64,000 bases of DNA from GCA-1730015 sp964583825 (GTDB lineage Bacteria > Pseudomonadota > Gammaproteobacteria > Granulosicoccales > Granulosicoccaceae): the NCBI GenBank assembly GCA_964583825.1, contig CAZOXM010000009.1, positions 7,374 to 71,373 on the forward strand. Reading direction: 5' to 3'. The notes under the pieces were generated by a model. The model worked only from the letters and a program-made list of their open reading frames with translations. It searched no databases and was not told where the DNA came from. Both the position numbers and the translations under genes were made by a program. Each line of letters begins with the position of its first letter. Position 1 is the first letter of the stretch. Below are positions 37,119 through 44,051 of the stretch, piece after piece.

Positions 37119-38146
37119 CAGACAGATTAGACATTCGGGCGGCGATCGTCAGAGTAGTTGACGGTCAGGATCTGTCGCACGATGAAATGAAAAGTGCCAT
37201 GCTGCAGATCATGTCCGGCGAGTGTGGTGACGCACAGATTGGTGGTTTTCTTTGTGCGCTGCGCAGTAAGGGAGAGACGGTTGAAGAGGTTGCCGCAGCC
37301 GCAGAAGTCATGCGTAAACTGGCCAGTGGAGTGCGGTGTCACAGTGCAGATCTTATTGATATCGTCGGTACCGGTGGTGATGGCGCCAGTACTTTCAACA
37401 TTTCCACTACCAGTGCACTGGTTGCTGCAGCTGCGGGATTGAAGGTCGCCAAGCACGGCAATCGAGCAGTCTCAAGCAGTTCCGGTGCAGCCGATTTGCT
37501 GGAGGCTGCTGGGGTAAACATTGAACTGGACGCGGCGCAGGTGGCGCATTGCGTTGACGAGGTGGGCCTGGGTTTTATGTTTGCACCTCGTCATCACGGC
37601 GCGATGCGATATGCCATCGGTCCGCGTAAAGAACTTGGGATGCGAACTATTTTTAACGTACTCGGGCCACTGACCAATCCCGCTTCGGCACCGCGGCAGG
37701 TGATGGGGGTATACAGCAGTGAACTGGTGCAGCCGATGGCGGAGGTGCTTAACAAGCTCGGCAGTGAACGCGCCATGGTGGTGCATGGTGATGATGGTAT
37801 GGACGAAATCAGCATAGCGGCGGATACACACGTTGCCGAATTAAATAAGGATGGTGTGGTGTCGGCCTATACGGTTTCTCCGAAAGACTTCGGTCTGCAG
37901 CGTTCTTCTATTGATGCGATCCGGGTGGCAGGTGCCGAAGAGAGCCTCGCTATGGTAAAACAAGTGCTCGACAACACCGATAACGCGGCACGCAGTATTG
38001 TTGCACTGAACGCCGGTGCGGCTATCTATGTGGGTGGCAAAGCCGATTCCCACCAGGCCGGTGTTGCGCTTGCGCTCGAGTTGATCGCCGATGGCAGTGC
38101 ACGTGCAAAGCTTGCACAGCTGGTGGAATGCAGCAATGCGTTTTAG
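37115..38146 (+). CDS. trpD: Anthranilate phosphoribosyltransferase
   Basis: A 343-residue enzyme that joins anthranilate to PRPP. Key motifs are DIVGTGGDGASTFNISTTSA (PRPP/Mg binding), KHGNRAVSSSSGAADLLEA, NVLGPLTNPA and VVHGDDGMDEIS. Length and motifs are standard. It is translationally coupled to trpG and 53 bp from trpC. Confidence 0.96.
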   Translation: MTDRLDIRAAIVRVVDGQDLSHDEMKSAMLQIMSGECGDAQIGGFLCALRSKGETVEEVAAAAEVMRKLASGVRCHSADLIDIVGTGGDGASTFNISTTSALVAAAAGLKVAKHGNRAVSSSSGAADLLEAAGVNIELDAAQVAHCVDEVGLGFMFAPRHHGAMRYAIGPRKELGMRTIFNVLGPLTNPASAPRQVMGVYSSELVQPMAEVLNKLGSERAMVVHGDDGMDEISIAADTHVAELNKDGVVSAYTVSPKDFGLQRSSIDAIRVAGAEESLAMVKQVLDNTDNAARSIVALNAGAAIYVGGKADSHQAGVALALELIADGSARAKLAQLVECSNAF

Positions 38147-38199
38147 TGCTGTCGACGCCCGGGTCAAACTGACAACCGTCCTTAGCGGGGTGCTTCCCT

Positions 38200-39006
38200 A
38201 TGTTGCATGACACGCCTGATGTATTAAAAAAAATACTGGCGCGAAAGGTTGAGGAAATCGCCGCCGCTTGTGAGACGGAGAGTCTGCAGGCACTTTCGCA
38301 ACGCGCTGCGGATGCTTCAGCACCCAGGGGATTTGTCAGTGCCCTGCTGCGATCTGTGGAGCAGGGTCGGGCGGCTGTGATCGCCGAAATCAAAAAAGCC
38401 TCACCCAGTAAAGGTGTACTCAGGGAGCAATTCGATCCGGCGGCGATTGCCCGGAGTTACCGTGACGGAGGGGCCAGCTGCCTTTCGGTGCTCACTGACC
38501 GCGACTTCTTTATGGGCAGCGCTGAAAACCTGCAACTGGCAAGAAATGCCTGCGATCTTCCGGTCATCAGAAAAGATTTCATCATCGATCCGTATCAGGT
38601 ATACGAGGCGCGCGCGATGGGTGCCGATTGTATTTTGCTTATTGTGTCAGCGCTCGGTGATGCGGCTTTGCTTGAACTGAGCGGGCTGGCGCAACACCTC
38701 GATATGGACGTACTGATCGAAGTGCATGATGAAGCAGAACTGGAGCGGGCCCTGCAGCTCAACCCGCCACTGATCGGCATTAATAATCGGAATCTGAGAA
38801 CCTTCGACGTCTCACTGCAAACCACCCTCGATATGCTGGATCGAATCCCCGAGGGATGTCTGACGGTAACCGAAAGCGGCATACTGACCACGCAGGATGT
38901 CGACTTGATGCGACAGCACGGGGTGCATGCATTCCTGGTCGGTGAGGCTTTTATGCGCGCCACTTCACCGGGCGATAAGCTGCACGCGCTTTTTCACAGC
39001 CAATAA
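38200..39006 (+). CDS. trpC: Indole-3-glycerol phosphate synthase
   Basis: A 268-residue TIM barrel: VIAEIKKASPSKGVLREQFD, SVLTDRDFFMGS, VIRKDFIIDPYQVYEARAMG, LIGINNRNLRTFDV and VTESGILTTQDV are the family's catalytic and phosphate-binding segments. It closes the indole ring in tryptophan synthesis. It is monofunctional: no TrpF domain follows. The last codon runs directly into the terminator hairpin. Confidence 0.96.
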   Translation: MLHDTPDVLKKILARKVEEIAAACETESLQALSQRAADASAPRGFVSALLRSVEQGRAAVIAEIKKASPSKGVLREQFDPAAIARSYRDGGASCLSVLTDRDFFMGSAENLQLARNACDLPVIRKDFIIDPYQVYEARAMGADCILLIVSALGDAALLELSGLAQHLDMDVLIEVHDEAELERALQLNPPLIGINNRNLRTFDVSLQTTLDMLDRIPEGCLTVTESGILTTQDVDLMRQHGVHAFLVGEAFMRATSPGDKLHALFHSQ

Positions 39007-39032
39007 AAAAGCCCTCACGGGGAGGGCTTTTT
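39006..39032 (+). terminator. Bidirectional Rho-independent terminator after trpC
   Basis: A perfect 11-bp stem (AAAAAGCCCTC with GAGGGCTTTTT) around a 5-nt loop, with flanking A and T runs, sits between the convergent trpC and crp genes. It can end transcription in both directions. Confidence 0.92.
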
Positions 39033-39052
39033 AATCACAAGTCCGGTCGCGT

Positions 39053-39691
39053 TTAGCGCGTGCCGTAAATCACCATGGTTTTACCGCGAGCGTGAATCAA
39101 ACCGCGATCTTCAAGATCTTTCAAAACGCGTCCAACCATTTCTCTTGAGCATCCGACGATGCGTGCGATTTCCTGACGAGTAATGCGAATTTGCATGCCG
39201 TCCGGATGCGTAATTGAATCGGGTTGCTTGGCCAGGTCCAGCAGTGTGGAAGCAACTCTGCCAGTGACATCGAGGAATGCGAGGTCACGAACTTTGGTGC
39301 TGGTTTTACGCAGACGGGAGGCCAGCTGTGTGGACAGGGCGAACAGAATTTCCGGAGATTGATCTGCAAGTCGTTTGAACTGCTCGTAGTTTATTTCCGC
39401 CACTTCACACTTGTTGCGTGCAACAACCCATGCGCTGCGCTCACTTTCTTCGTCAAACAGACCCATTTCACCGAAGAAGTCGCCATTGTTGAGATAGGCC
39501 AGTACAATTTCTCTGCCGTCATCGTCTTCAATAACGACGCTCACAGAGCCATCTACCATGTAGTAGAGTGTGTCCGGCTTGTCGCCGTGGTGAATAATGG
39601 TGGTCTTCGCCGGGTACTGACGCCGGTGACTGTTACGCAGAAGCGTCTCTAGCCATTCCGCTTTTTGTGGCGCATTTCGTGGTGGAAGCAT
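39053..39691 (-). CDS. crp: cAMP receptor protein (CRP/Vfr-type)
   Basis: A 212-residue global regulator very close to E. coli CRP and Pseudomonas Vfr. The cAMP pocket is GEMGLFDEESERSAWV; the dimer helix leads to LAFLDVTGRVASTLLDLAKQ; the DNA-reading helix is TRQEIARIVGCSREMVGRVL; the C-terminus is VIYGTR. It binds sites resembling TGTGA-N6-TCACA when loaded with cAMP. I chose ATG at 39691, with GGAGAAAAGG just upstream; an open frame continues for 76 more codons through the regulatory region but is not conserved-looking. Its place next to trpC recalls the Pseudomonas vfr neighbourhood. Confidence 0.95.
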   Translation of the reverse strand: MLPPRNAPQKAEWLETLLRNSHRRQYPAKTTIIHHGDKPDTLYYMVDGSVSVVIEDDDGREIVLAYLNNGDFFGEMGLFDEESERSAWVVARNKCEVAEINYEQFKRLADQSPEILFALSTQLASRLRKTSTKVRDLAFLDVTGRVASTLLDLAKQPDSITHPDGMQIRITRQEIARIVGCSREMVGRVLKDLEDRGLIHARGKTMVIYGTR

Positions 39692-39856
39692 TGATCCTTT
39701 TCTCCGCGTAATCTCTGCAGTATTTGTTCGTGGTTGGACAGAGCAATAATCGTTCACAGGGTGCTCCCTGGTTGACAATGCGCTCGAATTTTGTGAAATC
39801 GCGTTACTCGAGTTCTCATAAAACTGTTTTTTTGTGCAATCAGACGGGTTTATCAA
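39692..39856. promoter_or_regulatory. crp / osmC-like divergent promoter region
   Basis: A 165-bp divergent region. On the plus strand there is a perfect TTGACA at 39772-39777 preceded directly by a palindrome (CAGGG-TGCT-CCCTG, 39757-39770). TGTGA half-sites for CRP lie at 39793-39797 on the plus strand and 39754-39758 on the minus strand, which would fit autoregulation. I cannot assign -10 boxes with confidence. Confidence 0.4.
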
Positions 39857-40294
39857 ATGCAAGCAAGAGTTAAATGGCTCGATCACATGAGCTTCGTCGG
39901 AGAATCGGGCAGTGGTCATGCCCTCGTGCTGGACGGATCACCCGAACACGGCGGACGCAATCTTGGCGTCCGGCCAATGGAAGCCGTATTGATCGGGCTG
40001 GGAGGCTGTGCCGCCTTTGATGTAATGCTGATGCTGAAGAAGGGGCGTCAGGCGGTGGATGACTGCGAAGTACTGCTCGATGCCGAGCGCGCGGATGCGG
40101 TACCGGCGGTATTTGAGAAAATCCACCTGAAGTTCGTGGTGAGCGGCCGAGATTTATCGGAAAAGCAGGTCAATCGTGCGGTTTCTCTGTCGCTTGAAAA
40201 ATACTGTTCCGTTACTAAAATGTTGGAGTCGACGGCGACGATCAGTCACGAAGTTGTGATCGAAGCGGCCAGATCCGGCGTCACAGGCGAATAA
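39857..40294 (+). CDS. OsmC family protein (YhfA-like)
   Basis: A 145-residue OsmC/Ohr-fold protein: ARVKWLDHMSFVGESGSGHA, RPMEAVLIGLGGCAAFDVML with the conserved Cys in GGC near residue 51, and CSVTKMLESTATISHEVVI with the second Cys near 117. Members with both Cys residues can reduce peroxides, but the YhfA subgroup has no proven substrate. It is divergent from crp, exactly as yhfA is in E. coli, which supports the subgroup. Confidence 0.88.
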   Translation: MQARVKWLDHMSFVGESGSGHALVLDGSPEHGGRNLGVRPMEAVLIGLGGCAAFDVMLMLKKGRQAVDDCEVLLDAERADAVPAVFEKIHLKFVVSGRDLSEKQVNRAVSLSLEKYCSVTKMLESTATISHEVVIEAARSGVTGE

Positions 40295-40375
40295 TTCCTG
40301 TGAAAAATATTCCATAATACGAGATAACTAGTTGTAAAATATGGTTTATTTGTAAAACGGCTGAGTTGCACCTGT

Positions 40376-40468
40376 CGCGTCTTAGGTGGTATTGTTAAGC
40401 CATAGATTTCCTCCTCCATCCTCCTAAGGTTGGTTAGACGCGGCCATCAGGCCGCGTCGCTTTAATTT
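40376..40468 (+). ncRNA. Candidate structured leader or small RNA with terminator
   Basis: Two mutually exclusive structures can be drawn. One is a terminator-like hairpin at 40437-40458 (GACGCGGCC, loop ATCA, GGCCGCGTC; 9 bp, perfect) followed by GCTTTAATTT. The other pairs CGCGTC plus TTAGG (40376-40386) with CCTAA (40423-40427) and GACGCG (40437-40442), which would break the terminator. The intervening loop contains TTTCCTCCTCCATCCTCC, strongly complementary to Shine-Dalgarno sequences. It could be an sRNA that ends here or an attenuator; no promoter is certain. Confidence 0.4.
40437..40468 (+). terminator. Hairpin with weak T-tract upstream of rplM
   Basis: A perfect 9-bp GC-rich stem with a 4-nt loop, followed by a short interrupted T-tract (TTTAATTT). 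It probably ends transcription from the osmC-like gene or from a small RNA before the rplM promoter. Confidence 0.6.
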
Positions 40469-40552
40469 CCAGCAGTTTACGCGCAGTTTGTCCCTCCGAA
40501 ACCGGCTTCACGCATCTCACACTGCCGCGCGCGAAATAGTCGGCGGAAATCC

Positions 40553-40581
40553 TTGTATAAGGCGCTCCCATCACCTAGAAT
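40553..40581 (+). promoter_or_regulatory. Sigma-70-type promoter of rplM-rpsI
   Basis: TTGTAT (40553-40558), a 17-bp spacer and TAGAAT (40576-40581), with the rplM ATG 46 bp further on. Spacing is ideal and both boxes match the consensus at four or five of six positions, so this is a convincing ribosomal-protein promoter. Confidence 0.75.
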
Positions 40582-40627
40582 GGAGGGCTTTTCCAAACAA
40601 TATTCACCGCCCGTTTACGGAGTGCCC

Positions 40628-41059
40628 ATGAAAACCTTCAGCGCCAAACCGGCCGAGGTGAAGCGTCAGTGGTACGTCATTGACGCTGAAAACAAGCCGC
40701 TGGGTCGGCTCGCCAGTGAGTGCGCGCGCGTACTGCGTGGCAAGCACAAGCCCGAATATACGCCTCACGTCGACACCGGTGACTACATCGTTATCGTGAA
40801 TGCAGACAAAGTGGCTGTCACCGGCAACAAAGCGAAAGACAAAATGTATCATCACCACACGGGATACATCGGTAATCTTAAGTCCATCAGCTTTGAGAAG
40901 ATGCAGGAAAAAGCGCCCGGGCGTGTTATCCGTCTGGCGGTTAAAGGTATGCTTCCCAAGAACGCTCTCGGTCGGGAAATGATCCGCAAGCTGAAAATTT
41001 ATCCCGGCACTGAACACCGTCACGCGGCGCAAACGCCACAGCCTCTGGAAATCAGGTAG
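40628..41059 (+). CDS. rplM: 50S ribosomal protein L13
   Basis: A 143-residue L13: MKTFSAKPAEVKRQWYVIDA at the start, then LGRLASECARVLRGKHKPEY, TGDYIVIVNADKVAVTGNKA and GMLPKNALGREMIRKLKIYP. ATG at 40628 gives the family's normal length; the frame is open upstream to 40553 but that segment overlaps the promoter. rpsI follows 9 bp later. In E. coli L13 represses its own operon. Confidence 0.98.
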   Translation: MKTFSAKPAEVKRQWYVIDAENKPLGRLASECARVLRGKHKPEYTPHVDTGDYIVIVNADKVAVTGNKAKDKMYHHHTGYIGNLKSISFEKMQEKAPGRVIRLAVKGMLPKNALGREMIRKLKIYPGTEHRHAAQTPQPLEIR

Positions 41060-41068
41060 GTACAGCAC

Positions 41069-41461
41069 ATGGCTCAGCAACATTACTACGGAACCGGACG
41101 CCGCAAGACTTCCAGCGCTCGCGTATTTATGCAAACCGGTAAAGGCACTATTACGGTCAACAAAAGACCACTTGATGAGTACTTTGGTCGGGAAACCGCA
41201 CGAATGATCGTCCGACAGCCGCTGGAAACGCTGGAACTGACGGACAAGTTCGACTTCAACATAACGGTTGCCGGTGGTGGTGGCAGCGGGCAGGCCGGCG
41301 CCATTCGCCACGGCATTGCGCGTGCGTTGTTGAAGTATGACGAAGAACTGCGCGGCGACCTGCGACGTGCCGGCTTCCTCACCCGCGATGCACGTGAGGT
41401 TGAGCGAAAGAAAGTCGGTCTGCGCAAGGCCAGACGCGCGACGCAGTTCTCCAAGCGCTAG
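41069..41461 (+). CDS. rpsI: 30S ribosomal protein S9
   Basis: A 130-residue S9: YYGTGRRKTSSARVFMQTGK at the start, VAGGGGSGQAGAIRHGIARA in the middle, and the C-terminal basic tail ending ARRATQFSKR, which reaches the P-site tRNA. The length is identical to that in E. coli. It is the last gene of the rplM-rpsI operon. Confidence 0.98.
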   Translation: MAQQHYYGTGRRKTSSARVFMQTGKGTITVNKRPLDEYFGRETARMIVRQPLETLELTDKFDFNITVAGGGGSGQAGAIRHGIARALLKYDEELRGDLRRAGFLTRDAREVERKKVGLRKARRATQFSKR

Positions 41462-41488
41462 CGTTCTTCAAAGCAGTACAGAAAAACG

Positions 41489-41518
41489 AAAAGCCCGCAC
41501 GCAGCGGGCTTTTTTTTT
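41489..41518 (+). terminator. Rho-independent terminator after rpsI
   Basis: AAAAGCCCGC, loop ACGCA, GCGGGCTTTT followed by a long T-run to 41518. Read on the minus strand the same stem is followed by TTTTCGTTTTT, so it also serves the convergent VWA gene, whose stop codon abuts it. Confidence 0.93.
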
Positions 41519-42672
41519 CAGTATGAAAAAGCAGGAGCAAGGTCCTGCAGCGCATCCAGGCTATGTGCACTCGCATACAAATCCAGGTATGGAACCACGA
41601 GCTTCATGCCGCGCTCTACAGGCAAGTCTGTCGGCGGCCCGCTGTCCCTGCCGAGTAGCGGATTCACCCACACCAGTTTGCGGCATTGTCTCTTGATGAT
41701 TTGTACCTGTTCCAGCAGGTTGTAAGGGTCACCGCTGTCGTATCCATCGCTGAAGATCATCACAATTGTCTTTCGAGTGACCAGGTTGCGGGTCGAGGTT
41801 TGATTGAATTCTCTGAGCGATTCGGCGATTTTTGTTCCGCCCAGCCAGCCGGTCGACAGGTTTTTCAGTTTTTGCTCAAGCTTTACGCTGCTCTTTTCCT
41901 TTAGCTCGGCGCTTATGCACACCAGATCCGTATGAAACGCAAATGCATCGCTTTGCTGAAATCGTTGTGACAAGCCTCTGGCAAATCGCAGGAACAGGTA
42001 ACTGTACACTTCCATCGACTGACTGACATCGAGCAGTAGCAATAGCCGGGCAGGCGTCTGGCGGTGCCGGCGATATGCGAGTTCAAACGCCCAGCCGTCA
42101 TAGCGCAGACTTTGTCTGCAGGTTCTGCGCAGATCGAGTTGTCTGCCGGTGCGCGAATGACGATATCGGCGTTTCTTTCTCTTTTTCATTCGCCTTGCAA
42201 TTTCATCGATCGCCAGTTCGATCCGGTGCATATCGTTCGGGTTAAAGACAAAGCGGAAGTCTCGTTGTGCCAAAACCTTCGAATCGCTCGCTCCACCTCC
42301 GCTGGTATCGGTCTGTGATTCGAACGAAGCAGCAACATTGGCTGCCTGCGTTTCAGAAAAATAACCCAGTCCGGACGTCAGTCCGCCTGATAACTGCTGC
42401 TCAGCCTCGGGTGTATCGGTGTCATTATCGTTGCTGCCCGGCAGCCAGTAGCGTTCGAATAACACAGGGAACTCATTCCACTCTTTTCGAGACTGACAGA
42501 AAACTGCACGCAGTGCGCTGTGCAGGGTCTCGCGACTTTGAAGTGCTGTGGTACAGAAAATCTGGTGTGCGAGACTCAGATTGGACGCATTGATGGCGTA
42601 GCCTTGCGCGCGCAGGAGATCCGCAAAGCCGATCAGGCGGTGCTGCAGTTTTAGTGGTGGTGCGTCGGTCAC
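41518..42672 (-). CDS. VWA-domain protein, CoxE-like
   Basis: A 384-residue protein. The N-terminal half is helical with a basic stretch (RRMKKRKKRRYRHSRTGRQL). The C-terminal half is a von Willebrand A domain with MIDAS DVSQSM, a Thr in GGTKIAESLREF and Asp in IFSDGYDSGDPYNL. It follows a MoxR ATPase gene, and the pair matches CoxD/CoxE, which mature the active site of molybdenum hydroxylases in carboxydotrophs. MoxR-VWA pairs also act on other metalloenzymes, so the target is unproven. No hydroxylase subunit is in the window. Confidence 0.8.
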   Translation of the reverse strand: MTDAPPLKLQHRLIGFADLLRAQGYAINASNLSLAHQIFCTTALQSRETLHSALRAVFCQSRKEWNEFPVLFERYWLPGSNDNDTDTPEAEQQLSGGLTSGLGYFSETQAANVAASFESQTDTSGGGASDSKVLAQRDFRFVFNPNDMHRIELAIDEIARRMKKRKKRRYRHSRTGRQLDLRRTCRQSLRYDGWAFELAYRRHRQTPARLLLLLDVSQSMEVYSYLFLRFARGLSQRFQQSDAFAFHTDLVCISAELKEKSSVKLEQKLKNLSTGWLGGTKIAESLREFNQTSTRNLVTRKTIVMIFSDGYDSGDPYNLLEQVQIIKRQCRKLVWVNPLLGRDSGPPTDLPVERGMKLVVPYLDLYASAHSLDALQDLAPAFSY

Positions 42673-42804
42673 GACGGAGTTGTCTCAACGAGTGCGGCGA
42701 CCTTACTGTGTTTGCGCCGGCACTTGCGATCGATGTACGCCGACGTGCCAGTGGCGATCTTCGTGTGACCCGCACAAAGCGGGGTAGAACACGTTGCCGG
42801 CATG

Positions 42805-43692
42805 CTATTCACTGCCCGGTTCTTCGCCAATCATGCGTCGTATAAAGTCACCATCGGCAAGCTCCAGATCATTGCGGGTTTTTAACAGGCAGCCGAGCGA
42901 TGCTTCAATTTCGCTCAGCGACCCCGCCAGCTCTGTCACCTGCATTTGCATCAGCGCGGCAGCCCAGTCGAGCGTCTCGGCCACTCCGGGTGTTTTTTTC
43001 AAATGCTCGTTGCGAAGATTTTGTACAAACCCGACTATCGATGTGGTCAGTTGCCTGTTGAGATCCGGAATTTGTTTTTTCAGGATGCTCTCTTCTTTAT
43101 GTCGGTCCGGGTAGTCAACGAAATGGTAGAGGCAGCGCCGGCGCAGTGCATCGCTCAGCTCTCGTGTAGCGTTGGAGGTCAGAATCACGTGCGGCACATG
43201 GCTTGCGGTCACCGTGCCGAGTTCCGGTATAGTGATTTGAAAGTCCGCCAGTACCTCGAGTAAAAATGCTTCAAACTCGTCGTCGGCCCGGTCAATTTCA
43301 TCGATGAGCAATACCACCGGTTTTTCCGCGGTAATGGCAGCAAGTAGCGGTCGGGGTAACAGATAGTCTTTGCTGAAAATTTTCTGTTCAAGTGCTTCGG
43401 CGCTAATCCCCTGGGTTTCCTGCAGGCGAATACTCATTAACTGTTTTTGATAGTTCCATTCGTACAACGCGGTGCTTACATCGAGTCCTTCGTAGCACTG
43501 TAGTCGAATCAGTTCGAATTGTGTGGCATCTGCCAGCGCCTGTGCTACGGCGGTTTTTCCGACCCCGGCGTCACCTTCAAGCAGTACTGGTCGCCTGAGT
43601 GTGGTGGCCAGATACAGCACCGTACCGAGTTCAGGGTCGGCGACATATCCGACTGATGACAAGTCTTTAAGTAGATGTTCGATCGCTTGCAT
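42805..43692 (-). CDS. MoxR-family AAA+ ATPase, CoxD-like
   Basis: A 295-residue AAA+ protein: Walker A LLEGDAGVGKTAVAQALADA (about 37-56), Walker B VVLLIDEIDRADDEFEAFLL, sensor 1 VILTSNATRELSDALRRRC and an arginine-rich lid. It probably remodels a metalloenzyme together with the downstream VWA protein. I chose ATG at 43692; a TTG at 43752 would add 20 residues but has no support. 132 bp separate it from the VWA gene. Confidence 0.86.
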   Translation of the reverse strand: MQAIEHLLKDLSSVGYVADPELGTVLYLATTLRRPVLLEGDAGVGKTAVAQALADATQFELIRLQCYEGLDVSTALYEWNYQKQLMSIRLQETQGISAEALEQKIFSKDYLLPRPLLAAITAEKPVVLLIDEIDRADDEFEAFLLEVLADFQITIPELGTVTASHVPHVILTSNATRELSDALRRRCLYHFVDYPDRHKEESILKKQIPDLNRQLTTSIVGFVQNLRNEHLKKTPGVAETLDWAAALMQMQVTELAGSLSEIEASLGCLLKTRNDLELADGDFIRRMIGEEPGSE

Positions 43693-44051
43693 ATTTAGCT
43701 TTCGGGTATTGGAAGATCGCCGTGACACTTCAGTGTGTTGGTGCGAAGACAAGTGTGAATAACAGTGACAACGATACGACAGGGCAGACTGTGTAGCAAA
43801 TTTCCCTGAAAAAGAGACGGAATTGGCGAAAGCAGGCCGACATGGGTCGCAGCACGCAAATGCCGGGAACGGATCAATAGAATGCCTGTTAAATGTCGAC
43901 AGATAGGCGTAGGTGAGCGCGAGTATCGATCGTTATTTTGTCGGTATAAAAAAAATGGTACGACTTATATTGTGCGGATTTCGTATCAGCAAGCACCTTC
44001 AGGAAAGGGCAGGTACGTTAGGGACTCATTCAGCACTGATACACCGACTAT
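43693..44051. other. Divergent intergenic region
   Basis: A 359-bp gap between the MoxR gene and the GGDEF-EAL gene. It is AT-rich near 43930-43985 (a run of eight A and TTATATT), which probably holds the plus-strand promoter. I see no RNA gene, repeat or further coding frame. Confidence 0.4.

Noticed and set aside
39692..39919. 76-residue extension of CRP
   Set aside because: Similarity to CRP and a strong ribosome site both place the start at 39691; the extension covers the divergent promoter.
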